In this document: positions 1 through 9,268 of the stretch, in pieces
Position numbering within the stretch: position 1 is the first letter of the stretch
Layout of the letters: every line of letters begins with the position of its first letter
Assembly (NCBI RefSeq): GCF_007970805.1
Contig: NZ_CP042433.1
Coordinates: 2,976,001 to 3,040,000 of the forward strand
Length of the DNA stretch: 64,000 nucleotides
Origin: Flavisolibacter ginsenosidimutans
GTDB taxonomy: Bacteria > Bacteroidota > Bacteroidia > Chitinophagales > Chitinophagaceae
Direction of reading: 5' to 3'
Translations under genes and position numbers: made by a program
The notes under the pieces: model-generated
Told to the model about the DNA's origin: nothing
The model's input: only the letters and a program-made list of their open reading frames with translations
The model's database searches: none

Positions 1-1777
1 ATAACTCGCGGCCCTTCTTCCAGGTTTCGGGATCAACAACCGCTTTTGCCTTTTTCGCATTGAGGTTTAGGTCTTCTTTCTCACACCAGTCAAGGATGGC
101 CTTTTCGTGCTTGCCAAGATTTGTGTAAACTTCGTCGCCAAATTCGCCATAAGCCCACTCCATCGGTTCACGCAGGGTTTTGTCAAAGCGCAAGGGAGAA
201 ATGCGGCTGGCCATAAACTGCGCCTTTAATCGCTTGGGCCTTTCGATGGTGACTTTGTAATATCCGAAATCCTGGTTATCGAAAACTTTGCTGGCAATGC
301 CTTCATCGCTCTGTCGCTCCATAGCGGCCATGGCCGCGTACACCTGCACAATTTCACGGATGTGTTGAGGTGCGAGCTCACAATTTTTGTTGCCAAGGTT
401 CTTGCGCAGCTTGCGAAACAGTTGCCCGGCATCTATTAACTGTACTTTACCCCTTCGAAAAGCTGCTTTGTTGTTTGAAAGGAGCCAGATATAAGTGGTG
501 ATACCGGTGTTGTAAAACAGGTTGTTGGGTAACTGAATAATGGCCTCCAGCCAGTCGTTCTCAATTAGGTAACGCCGGATGTTGCTTTCTCCGCCACCAG
601 CATCGCCAGTAAATAAGCTGCTGCCGTTATGCACTGAGGCAATGCGGGAACCGCCAACGCTCAACGGCTTCATCTTGTTTACCATCTCCATCAGAAAGAG
701 CAATTGCCCGTCGGAGGAACGGGGCGTAGCATCGCACTCTTCTTCGCTTCCCCAATAATCTTTCAGCTTTATTTTAAAACGCGGATCAATAACTTCTTTT
801 CCATCTTTGATGTATTTCAGTTCGCTGTCCCAGCTTTTGCCATAAGGCGGATTGGAGAGCATGTAATTAAAATGCTTACCGGCAAATTCATCGGTGCTCA
901 GGGTACTGCCGACGCGGATGTTTTCAGGGTTGTTGCCTTTGATCATCATGTCGGATTTGCAGATGGCATAGGTTTCATCGTTAATCTCCTTGCCGTATAA
1001 ATGCACATCGCCGGTAGCTTTGATTTCGCCTTCTTCATCCTTGATAAAGTTCTGCGATTCAGTAAGCATACCACCCGAACCACAGGCAGGATCGTAGATG
1101 GTTATTACGGGAGGCAGTACCTCCTTCACCGGTTCAAACACGAGGTGGGTCATCAAGTCAATTACTTCCCTTGGTGTAAAGTGCTCACCGGCTTCTTCGT
1201 TGTTTTCTTCGTTGAACTTTCGAATCAGTTCTTCAAACACATACCCCATGCCCAGATTGGTAAGCGCAGGCAATTTGCGGCCCTCAGGGTCGGCCTTTTC
1301 AAAAGGCGTCAGGTTGATATAAGGAGAGGTAAATTTCTCCAGCACATTCAGCAACACATCTTTGTTCGCCATGTGCCGCACCTGTGCTTTCAGGTGAAAC
1401 TTCTCAATGATCTCTTTTACATTGGCACTAAAGCCATTCAGATAATCTTCAAAATTGGCTTGTAAGATTTGCTGGCTGTTGGTGGCGGTATTGTACAAGC
1501 GTTGCAAGGTCCATTGGCTGGTATTGTAAAATACATAACCGGCTTCCTGGCGGAGCCCTGCTTCATCCAACTCGGTAAACTTCATTTCTTCCCTTTGAAA
1601 GGCCAGTTCTTTCATCACGGCTTCTTTCGTGGGTTCTAGCAGGGCATCAAGTCTTCTTAATACAACCATGGGTAAAATCACATCGCGGTACTTGCCACGG
1701 ACATAGACATCACGTAGGCAGTCATCGGCAATGGACCAGATAAAGGAGACAAGTTTATTATGGACGGCGGTGTTCAT
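1..1777 (-). CDS. hsdM: Type I restriction-modification methyltransferase subunit (HsdM), 3' end cut by window
   Basis: Adenine-specific DNA methyltransferase subunit of a type I restriction-modification complex. The reading frame runs leftward from ATG at 1775-1777 and stays open to base 1, giving 592 residues; the C-terminus lies outside the window. Residues 1-190 fit the helical HsdM N-terminal domain. The segment EHFTPREVIDLM (about 198-209) precedes SAM-binding motif I DPACGSGGM (229-237), and the catalytic motif IV NPPYG is near residue 309. Partner hsdS and hsdR would be expected further left on the same strand and cannot be seen. Its GC content is visibly higher than that of the next genes to the right. 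Family assignment is certain; specificity is unknown. Confidence 0.95.
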   Translation of the reverse strand, partial: MNTAVHNKLVSFIWSIADDCLRDVYVRGKYRDVILPMVVLRRLDALLEPTKEAVMKELAFQREEMKFTELDEAGLRQEAGYVFYNTSQWTLQRLYNTATNSQQILQANFEDYLNGFSANVKEIIEKFHLKAQVRHMANKDVLLNVLEKFTSPYINLTPFEKADPEGRKLPALTNLGMGYVFEELIRKFNEENNEEAGEHFTPREVIDLMTHLVFEPVKEVLPPVITIYDPACGSGGMLTESQNFIKDEEGEIKATGDVHLYGKEINDETYAICKSDMMIKGNNPENIRVGSTLSTDEFAGKHFNYMLSNPPYGKSWDSELKYIKDGKEVIDPRFKIKLKDYWGSEEECDATPRSSDGQLLFLMEMVNKMKPLSVGGSRIASVHNGSSLFTGDAGGGESNIRRYLIENDWLEAIIQLPNNLFYNTGITTYIWLLSNNKAAFRRGKVQLIDAGQLFRKLRKNLGNKNCELAPQHIREIVQVYAAMAAMERQSDEGIASKVFDNQDFGYYKVTIERPKRLKAQFMASRISPLRFDKTLREPMEWAYGEFGDEVYTNLGKHEKAILDWCEKEDLNLNAKKAKAVVDPETWKKGREL

Positions 1778-1939
1778 ATAGTTTCGGTTAAAGCTGTAAA
1801 AGGTGCAATCTATTTTATTCAGGGCAAATTTTCAATTACATGACCAGCTAATGAATCATTTCCTGTTAATACAAACAAGGTGAATTGTAACTCTTTACCT
1901 CAATCATACGCAAGCAAGTAGGGTAGGGTATAGAAACAA

Positions 1940-4900
1940 TCACTTCTCTTTGGAAAAATTCAATTCCGGTAAAATAATTTTTACTTCTTTATTGTCTTTC
2001 ATGTTATACCAATGAACAATGAAGTTTGCTTTAGCGCTTTCTAAATGATAGCCTTTTAAATGTAACTTCTCTGTTGACATAACAAATTCGTTGGAAAATT
2101 TAACTGCCAAACCCTTATCAGTCGATAGTCCCTCAGTAGTAATCGTTAACTCATCGCCACTGGCTACTCCATTCATCCTATGTTGCACATATTCGAAATA
2201 GCCAAGCTTTACATCCTTATGTGTTAACAGACAGGAAATAAAGTTTGCTGGAGGGTAAACATTTAAGTCAGTCGAATAGGTGAGGTCAGCCGTGATCAGA
2301 TTTTGCAAAAAACTTCCATTGTAATGTATGGTGAGATTCGTTTTGGCTCTCGTAACAGCCACATACAACTGCCGCTTACATTCCTCCTTTGTCGCGTCAA
2401 ACTTATCGAGCATCAAAAAAACATTGTCAAACTCTTTGCCTTTGGCTTTGTGGATGGTAGAGACATAAACAGTTTCGCCATTGATGCGAACAAAATCTTC
2501 AAACCGTGATTCATTCAAGAAAGCCTTCCAATCGCTTTTGTATCTTTTAACCGGATTGATAGCCTCAAAATCTTTGATAATACTCTGACAGCCATCTAAT
2601 TTATTGCTTCGCTGAAAGGCATGGGCTAATTTTCGCTTCCCCTCCTCCCATTCGTCTTCACTTATTACCGGAGAATCCGTTTGCGTAGTGATCAGGTCAG
2701 TAAAGTATCTAAGCTCCGCCAATTTGGACAAATTAAAGCCATCGTTTGTCTGGATTAACTTTGCAGTATATCCATTCTTTATAAGCAGTCCGGTTATTTG
2801 CACGGCTTCATCATTGGTTCTGGTCAACACACAAGTGGAACCGGTTAAGTCGGTTTCCATTATGCTTTGAATAACAGGCATAATAAGCTGTGTTGAATGA
2901 TTTTCAATGATCTTTATTTTCCCATTAGTCCGATCTACCGCTACAATTGGCAAATCTTTTAAGCGGTGCGAGAGCCCGGCGGCCCACTGGTTGGCCAAAG
3001 ACACTATATTTTCTTTACTTCGGTAGTTGTCTACTAGGCTATATTTTTTCGCATTCCTGGCCGTAATTAGCTGCTGCATGTATTTCGAATCCGATCCACG
3101 GAATTCATATATATTCTGATCATCATCGCCTACGAATAATACCCGCATTTCTTCGTTCTGCTCCATGAGTGTTTCTACCAACCTGTATTCATGTACATTA
3201 ATATCCTGTGCTTCATCTACTACTAACACTGTTTTGGTAATTCTGCTGGGTTCGATATCGCCGTTCCTAATTTTTTCAATCGCTGTTTCTAAAACAGAAT
3301 CAGACTGATCAAGGTTGCCAACCCTGCCGATCAAATCAAAACAATACGAGTGGAAAGTCTTAATCTCAATGAAGTTGGCAGCATTTCCAATCAGGTCCAG
3401 CAACCGTTTTTTAAATTCTGTGGCTGCTGCTCTTGAAAATGTAAGCATCAGGAGTTGCTCATGCTTTACATCTTCCGTTAAAAGTAATGATGCCAACTTA
3501 TGTACAAGCACTCTTGTTTTACCACTGCCCGGACCTGCCGCTACAACCACATGCTGATTGGTAGCATCCTTAATAATCTCCAATTGGGCCGGAGACAATG
3601 CCCCGAACAATTGCTGGAACTTGGCAGGTGTTAGTGTACGTTTAATATCATCCTGCCTGCTTCCTGGAAAATATTTATTGAGAAAGGATCCATAGTTGAG
3701 CCGGAAATAATCATCTACAAACTGTAAAGCCTCCTTATAATTCTCCACCATCTTTTTAGCATACTCACCAACAATATGGATTTGCTGTACTTTATTCTGG
3801 TAATGCGTTCTTAGCTTGTCATAATCAGATTCTTTATAAAGTATCCTGTTATTTTTTTCAATACGGTCAATTGTTAATCGGTTATAGACTACCAAGAACC
3901 CGCCTTCTATTTTTATGGCTTCAATCCGTGATAAGTAAAAGAGGCTGTCCTCTACGTCTTCATTACTCGCCTTCACGGTAAATAAGCCAGTGCTGCTTTC
4001 AACTGCATCCTTCAGCTCCTGAATGGAAAACTCTATCAGTATTTCGTCGGCGTCATTCTTTGCTGTATTGTTTATAGCCTTTTGATACAAGTATTCTACA
4101 ATGAATCTTGCTAAGAAATGGCGTTTTACCATTTTATCCTTTAATTCATCTTTGGCGAGAGATGGAGCTATTTGAACATGATTGCGGGAATATTCCAGAT
4201 TTCGTCGCTTAATCCAATTTTTAATTGCCCAAAAGTTAATAATCGTTCTGACCTTATTGGGGCTCACATCTTTACATCCGGCTTCAGAAGCTTTTTCGTT
4301 TAATTCTTTCAGGTTGTAAGTTGCTTCACCATCCTCTAAGGTGGCAAGGAAAAATTCCTCTAGGCCCTTGAACTTTTCTACCACAGCCAGGGAACGATTG
4401 CTGGCCTCACCTTTCTTTATAAAGGCTGTCAAATCTTTTGCATCAGCTAATATTTTCTCATCTCTTAATAATTGTATGATCTGAATCACTTCATCTTTTA
4501 CAATCCCTAAGTGATCCGAGATGTAATCTATCCGTGATTCTGCAGCTTCGTCAGTAGACAGTCGTTTGCTTTTGCTGGAGAAGAGCTTTTTGACAATACG
4601 GATTGCCTTTTCTTTTTGCTTTTCAGAAAATTTTTCAGACGTATTTATTTTTTCTATGGCCTCCTGTGCTGTTTTCGATAGTATACTGTTGGCAAACACC
4701 CTTGGCATGTTCTTGCCCCGCTTCAAATAGCCAGCATCTTCCAGGGCGGCAATGGCGGTCGTAACCCGCGTTTCTATTTCATTTACACCTTCATCCCAAC
4801 CAGCTTTTCGGGCAATCTCCAGTGCTGAATTTGAAACCTTGGCCCTTGTTCTTGTTAAATCCTTTACCGCCTTCCAGATTTGATTAATTTCTTTAATGTC

Positions 4901-6739
4901 CAGCTTGGTTTGGTTCAGCAGAATAAAATGTTTATCTAGATCTTCTTCATTAAAAAGAACAAAACATTCAGCAGTTATCTTCTCATCCCTACCTGCACGT
5001 CCAGCCTCCTGAACATAGTTTTCCAATGAATCTGAAATGTCGTAGTGAATGACCATGCCTACATTACTTTTGTCTACGCCCATTCCAAAAGCTGATGTAG
5101 CCACCATAATATCGACGCTTCCTTCAATAAAGGCATTTTGATTTTCCGTCTTTTCTTCTTTAGCCATCTTGCCATGGTAAGGCTTTGCATTGAAGCCATC
5201 TTCTGTCAGGCTTTCAGCCAACTTGTATGCCTTTTTGGTACGGGAAACATAAATGATCGTCGGGCATTGCTTTGTTTCCAGGAGCCGCCGGACCTCTGCA
5301 TATTTCTGGGCCTCATTATCTTGATTGAAAACTTTGTAATGAAGATTGGTTCGGGAGGCATTAGCACTAAATATTTCTAATTCAATCTCTAACTTTTCTT
5401 TGAAATATAGGCGGATGTCTTCAATCACTTTTTGCTTGGCCGTAGCAGTGAAGCAGGACACAGGAATTTTATCCTCAAGTCCTTTGTTCTTCTGAAGTGA
5501 TTTTATAAAATCGCCTATGTATAAATAATCGACCCGGAAGTCTTGTCCCCATGAAGAAAAACAGTGGGCTTCATCAATGACAAAGCGAGCTATCTTCCTG
5601 CCAAGTAACAATCTTTCTATCGTTACTGAACGGAGGGATTCAGGGGAAATATATAGGATGCTTGCACTGCCTTCGGCTACCCGTTCAATAGCTTTGCTTC
5701 TTTCTATCGGGTCCAATAATCCGTTAATGGTAACTGCATCCGTTATACCCTTTCTTTCCAGATTATCTACCTGGTCTTTCATTAAGGATTGAAGGGGAGA
5801 GATAATTACCGTAAGCGATTTCGTATTCTCGCCAGCCATTAATGCAGGCACCTGAAAAGTAATTGATTTACCACCACCCGTTGGAAAAACTGCCAGTAAG
5901 GATTTGTTCTGAATAGCCGCTTTCACAGCATTCTCTTGCAAAGGTGCGCCACCATACGAGCGGAAATGGGAGAAGCCGAAATAGCGCCTCAATGCATTGA
6001 ATGGATTCAAAGCTTCGCCGCAATAAGGGCAGCCTATAACACACGGCTTCCCTCTAAGCAGAAACATTATCCTATTTACATCAGGAAAATGATGAAGCAC
6101 CCAGGGCGGTGTGATGGAATATCTTTCAGTTGCTTTAATTAATGCCAGGGTATAAGCAAGAGGGCCGGGAGCCGCAACAATTTGGTCGTATATGTTTGCA
6201 TGGCTACAAATAGAGCCATCGAAATAATTCCGGATTAATTGTTCTACGTCTGGCTCCAGTAGTTCGTTTGAATAATTCAGGTAAGCAAAAAAGGCTGAGA
6301 ATTCTTTATGACGGTGCAGTAGGTTGAAGTATATCTTTTTTAAAGGCTCATCTAACTGTTGAAAGGCAACTACTTCATCGTAAAATAAATCCCTGGCTTT
6401 AAAAGAGTCATTAAGAGGATTATTTAATTCCTCTTTTTGCAGCTTGTCATTTTTTAACAGGCGGTGATAGGGACGTGAAGGAAACAGCAACGGCGATAAA
6501 TAAAGCGTATCAATAGCGTTTGCTGAACCAAAAGATGTGTCTCCAAGAAAGGTGTGCAGGTGCTTCAAATCGTGGTTGTGAATATTATGGCCACAGATAA
6601 AATCACTGCCCTTTATAAAATCTAAAAAAGCGTGCACGGACCTGTTGTGTAAAGTCGAATCATCCGACTTTACACAACCAATATCCAGAATATTCTTCTT
6701 CGAATTAGTCTCAAGGTCAAAAAATGCAATTGTTTTCAT
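1940..6739 (-). CDS. DEDD-type exonuclease - RecQ helicase - UvrD-like helicase fusion (1599 aa)
   Basis: A very large fused DNA-processing enzyme. Residues 1-165 resemble a DnaQ-type DEDD exonuclease (FFDLET at 6-11, then CGHNIHNHD around 49-57). A small CPYC zinc-like pair lies at 237-240. The RecQ helicase core follows, with Walker A PTGGGKS (286-292) and DEAH (389-392), and helicase motif VI is seen as QEAGRAGRD. The C-terminal third is a second, UvrD/Rep-type superfamily 1 helicase with Walker A AGPGSGKT, Walker B VVDEAQD and the late motif VAVTRAKTNL. Ordinary RecQ is about 600 residues, so this carries two motors plus a nuclease. It lies 162 nt upstream of hsdM on the same strand, so the two may be co-transcribed. 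A role in defence or in handling foreign DNA is inferred from position only. Confidence 0.9.
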   Translation of the reverse strand: MKTIAFFDLETNSKKNILDIGCVKSDDSTLHNRSVHAFLDFIKGSDFICGHNIHNHDLKHLHTFLGDTSFGSANAIDTLYLSPLLFPSRPYHRLLKNDKLQKEELNNPLNDSFKARDLFYDEVVAFQQLDEPLKKIYFNLLHRHKEFSAFFAYLNYSNELLEPDVEQLIRNYFDGSICSHANIYDQIVAAPGPLAYTLALIKATERYSITPPWVLHHFPDVNRIMFLLRGKPCVIGCPYCGEALNPFNALRRYFGFSHFRSYGGAPLQENAVKAAIQNKSLLAVFPTGGGKSITFQVPALMAGENTKSLTVIISPLQSLMKDQVDNLERKGITDAVTINGLLDPIERSKAIERVAEGSASILYISPESLRSVTIERLLLGRKIARFVIDEAHCFSSWGQDFRVDYLYIGDFIKSLQKNKGLEDKIPVSCFTATAKQKVIEDIRLYFKEKLEIELEIFSANASRTNLHYKVFNQDNEAQKYAEVRRLLETKQCPTIIYVSRTKKAYKLAESLTEDGFNAKPYHGKMAKEEKTENQNAFIEGSVDIMVATSAFGMGVDKSNVGMVIHYDISDSLENYVQEAGRAGRDEKITAECFVLFNEEDLDKHFILLNQTKLDIKEINQIWKAVKDLTRTRAKVSNSALEIARKAGWDEGVNEIETRVTTAIAALEDAGYLKRGKNMPRVFANSILSKTAQEAIEKINTSEKFSEKQKEKAIRIVKKLFSSKSKRLSTDEAAESRIDYISDHLGIVKDEVIQIIQLLRDEKILADAKDLTAFIKKGEASNRSLAVVEKFKGLEEFFLATLEDGEATYNLKELNEKASEAGCKDVSPNKVRTIINFWAIKNWIKRRNLEYSRNHVQIAPSLAKDELKDKMVKRHFLARFIVEYLYQKAINNTAKNDADEILIEFSIQELKDAVESSTGLFTVKASNEDVEDSLFYLSRIEAIKIEGGFLVVYNRLTIDRIEKNNRILYKESDYDKLRTHYQNKVQQIHIVGEYAKKMVENYKEALQFVDDYFRLNYGSFLNKYFPGSRQDDIKRTLTPAKFQQLFGALSPAQLEIIKDATNQHVVVAAGPGSGKTRVLVHKLASLLLTEDVKHEQLLMLTFSRAAATEFKKRLLDLIGNAANFIEIKTFHSYCFDLIGRVGNLDQSDSVLETAIEKIRNGDIEPSRITKTVLVVDEAQDINVHEYRLVETLMEQNEEMRVLFVGDDDQNIYEFRGSDSKYMQQLITARNAKKYSLVDNYRSKENIVSLANQWAAGLSHRLKDLPIVAVDRTNGKIKIIENHSTQLIMPVIQSIMETDLTGSTCVLTRTNDEAVQITGLLIKNGYTAKLIQTNDGFNLSKLAELRYFTDLITTQTDSPVISEDEWEEGKRKLAHAFQRSNKLDGCQSIIKDFEAINPVKRYKSDWKAFLNESRFEDFVRINGETVYVSTIHKAKGKEFDNVFLMLDKFDATKEECKRQLYVAVTRAKTNLTIHYNGSFLQNLITADLTYSTDLNVYPPANFISCLLTHKDVKLGYFEYVQHRMNGVASGDELTITTEGLSTDKGLAVKFSNEFVMSTEKLHLKGYHLESAKANFIVHWYNMKDNKEVKIILPELNFSKEK

Positions 6740-7095
6740 GAAAGGTTAGCTTCAGCAGGCTGCTTGTGATGAATAAATTCTTGGCAAGCAGACCTTAAGC
6801 GGCACTAACATAAAAAAAATTTGGAACGGAACAGGTAGATACATGGTTTTATTTCGAGATAAAGCATTTTCAGCGGTCACTTGATCATATGATCAATTAG
6901 CGATTGTGCTAGTTTTAAGACATACTATAAAATTCTTATAATGACCAAAGGAATGTGGTTAATTCTATGATCTTTTATCTTCTCAACTTTGATTGCTACC
7001 TGCCTATCGGATTTTATAATAAGTGATGTTGCGCTGTATTTCTGATTTCATTTCATCCCGGACAATTTGTTGAATTTACTTTTATTCAACGCTTC
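6740..7095. other. Intergenic region, 356 bp
   Basis: AT-rich non-coding stretch between the start of the fusion helicase and the end of the 248-residue orphan gene. It should hold the helicase promoter. The only structure seen is a 16-nt perfect palindrome at 6881-6896, listed separately. No credible gene was seen. Confidence 0.6.
6881..6896. promoter_or_regulatory. Perfect 16-nt palindrome, candidate operator
   Basis: TTGATCATATGATCAA is its own reverse complement. It lies about 140 bp upstream of the leftward exonuclease-RecQ-UvrD gene. A dimeric repressor site is possible, but no regulator gene is adjacent, so the assignment rests on symmetry alone. Confidence 0.3.
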
Positions 7096-7842
7096 TTATT
7101 TAAAGGTTTCAGTTGATTGGTTACCTAAGAATATAGCCATTTCAAAGGCGGCACCAAATGCAACAAAGGGTTCTATATCCGGCAAACGCTCTTCTTTTCC
7201 ATACATGCTTGACCAAAATCCAAAATTTTCGGAATTATTTAAAGGCAGGTCTAGCTTTCTTATAGAGTTAATTACGGCACTCTCAAATTGTTGATCCGCT
7301 ATTGTTACCCGATCTGCTATATCCCCTGAATCATATTTCTGGTCTCTTGTTGATTGTAAAGACAAAAAGGTAATAAGGTGTTTAAAACGGTAATCCAGCC
7401 TTTTGAGATTTTCAATTGTTTCTTGCGAAATACTTAATAGTACACATACATCTGGACGATATTCGTAAACTGAGTCTTGTAAGTTATTCCTAAATGGATC
7501 AAATCCAAACCAACGGGGTTGAAGGAAATTTTGAATTAAACCATCATTCATTTGTTGTTCATTCAATTCATCCCGATAAAGTATAAAAGGTGAAGGTTTA
7601 TTAATTTTTTCTGGTTCAGGTTCAATTAATTCTGTGTAATCATCAGCCGCAATCGCCAGCAATGGAAGAATATCTAAATGTGCTGGAACAAGCATTCTAT
7701 GTTCTGACATACTCATGCCACCTATTTCTTGGGAGTAATTGGAGAGGACACTTCTGGTAATGCTAATAATTGCCTGGTGCTCTAGCAGAACCCTATCTCC
7801 CGACCTGATTGTATTGTCTCTTACAATTAATATGGTACTCAT
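7096..7842 (-). CDS. Unrecognised 248-aa partner of the adjacent TIR protein
   Basis: No family recognised. The protein is acidic and soluble, with no signal peptide or membrane segment. It has a hydrophobic strand-like start (STILIVRDN) and a C-terminal stretch PFVAFGAAFEMA that loosely recalls the end of actin-fold (ASKHA) proteins; that resemblance is weak. It follows the TIR gene at 9118-7865 by 22 nt on the same strand, so the two are almost certainly one transcript. As the companion of a TIR enzyme it could be a sensor, an activator or an antidote; nothing in the sequence decides which. Start ATG at 7840-7842. Confidence 0.75.
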   Translation of the reverse strand: MSTILIVRDNTIRSGDRVLLEHQAIISITRSVLSNYSQEIGGMSMSEHRMLVPAHLDILPLLAIAADDYTELIEPEPEKINKPSPFILYRDELNEQQMNDGLIQNFLQPRWFGFDPFRNNLQDSVYEYRPDVCVLLSISQETIENLKRLDYRFKHLITFLSLQSTRDQKYDSGDIADRVTIADQQFESAVINSIRKLDLPLNNSENFGFWSSMYGKEERLPDIEPFVAFGAAFEMAIFLGNQSTETFK

Positions 7843-7864
7843 AATATGCTTATGATTAGAACAT

Positions 7865-9118
7865 TTAAATATTTTTAATTGACCTCATTACGTGCCCTTC
7901 ATCAATCGGATAGATTGAACTTTTCTTACCCAACCATGAGATTTGTTCGCCGCGAATGGTTCGCACCACTGAAACAGGGCCAAATAGTATTGTTTGATTT
8001 ACGGTTGGGATTTGAAGCGCTGAACGCTCTGTATCAATAAAGTCGTCTACCGCAGGAGGGTATGCATTCATACTTAATAGGAACGTTTTCATATTTTTTT
8101 GTACTCTGTACTGTCCAATCCCTACGGGTTGAGGCGTAAGCCCTGCAGCAAGAATGCTATCAACAAGAGTTTTATCCTGATACCTTAACCTTCTTGCGAT
8201 TTCGTGATCGTAATTTTGCTCGATAAAAGAAATCAGGTTTTGAAGGTCGCTATTACTCAACTCGTCTTTTGGCGTCAGTGTACAAGCCGATAAATCAAAC
8301 CTTTTTCTTATTTGAGGAAAAGTAGTTTGAGAGCCAGGTAAGTCAAGCGCCATGAGACCAAGATGATAAGCAGTAGCGGTTGCAACTTCTTGCCTACAAT
8401 AAACTGAACTTCCTATATCATTTGTTTCAAGAACTAAGACACAAGCTTTGTTGAAAAGTTCCTCTTTTATAAGAGCTACAAATTCGTCACCTGTTCTACT
8501 TGAAAAACGATCAAGAAATACGTCAAACATTCGTTCCGATAAAGCATGAAAAAGCTGTCCAGCTATTGCTCTTGCATCAGCATGTTTATAACTTATAAAA
8601 AGCCTGAAACTTTTTGACTGAATGCCCCCAGCTCTTAAAATTCTGGGTACGGCAGGCGATACATTAAAATTATCAATATGCTCCGCAAGAATAGTATTAA
8701 AACTGTTTGGCAAAATTTGCGTAGGACTACCGCTAATAGAACTATCAATTACAGGAATGATAATGGCGTTTGGAACTAAAAAATATCGCTCAATATTCAA
8801 ATCATCCACGACACCAGATCCATCTGCTATATAAATTAGAACCCGTTTATGTAGGCCTTGGACAGCTCCTCCGCAGGTATAGGCGCCAAATATTCCACCG
8901 CTGTCTCTAAAACAAGGAGCAAGCTCTCTTTTCCCACCGACAGCTATGAGAGATTGTTCTAAAAAAGAAAAGCAATTTTGGGCGCACTGTTCAATTTGCC
9001 GCGAGACTCCTGAATTTGAAAACACTGTTATTTGAACTCCATTAGCAGTTGGTACATTTGACCATGCAGTACATTCTAACGGTTGACCAATGTGCAGTTG
9101 CAAAAGGACTGATCTCAT
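7865..9118 (-). CDS. TIR-domain protein with N- and C-terminal extensions (417 aa)
   Basis: The TIR domain spans about residues 168-262. It starts FRLFISYKHAD and carries CRQEVATA, whose Glu244 sits where the catalytic glutamate of NAD-cleaving TIR domains is found (the WCxxE position). Residues 1-165 form a separate domain with alternating hydrophobic strands (KRVLIYIADG, NAIIIPVID) that could be a degenerate Rossmann/TIR-like fold; residues 270-417 are unrecognised. The gene is first in a leftward two-gene operon. It is divergent from the MazG operon across a 150-bp gap, so the two units may share regulation. NADase or nucleotide-signal synthesis in anti-phage defence is inferred from the family. 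Confidence 0.85.
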   Translation of the reverse strand: MRSVLLQLHIGQPLECTAWSNVPTANGVQITVFSNSGVSRQIEQCAQNCFSFLEQSLIAVGGKRELAPCFRDSGGIFGAYTCGGAVQGLHKRVLIYIADGSGVVDDLNIERYFLVPNAIIIPVIDSSISGSPTQILPNSFNTILAEHIDNFNVSPAVPRILRAGGIQSKSFRLFISYKHADARAIAGQLFHALSERMFDVFLDRFSSRTGDEFVALIKEELFNKACVLVLETNDIGSSVYCRQEVATATAYHLGLMALDLPGSQTTFPQIRKRFDLSACTLTPKDELSNSDLQNLISFIEQNYDHEIARRLRYQDKTLVDSILAAGLTPQPVGIGQYRVQKNMKTFLLSMNAYPPAVDDFIDTERSALQIPTVNQTILFGPVSVVRTIRGEQISWLGKKSSIYPIDEGHVMRSIKNI

Positions 9119-9219
9119 AATAAGTTAGGAAGTTTTAGATTTTTCGACCCAAAATCTGGTATTTGAAAACGCCGGGGCTTTACTTTTAAATTGAGGATTT
9201 AATGGAAATTTCTCCTACG

Positions 9220-9249
9220 TTTAAATATACAAAACAGTGGTTATATTTA
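9220..9249 (+). promoter_or_regulatory. Candidate Bacteroidota-type promoter of the MazG-TIR-SLOG operon
   Basis: TTTA at 9220-9223 and TATATTTA at 9242-9249, 18 nt apart, each differ by one base from the Bacteroidota -33/-7 pattern TTTG / TAnnTTTG. The -7 element ends 19 nt before the ATG at 9269, giving a very short leader. It lies in the 150-bp divergent gap. Confidence 0.35.
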
Positions 9250-9268
9250 GGGTATAGGAAATTTTTTT

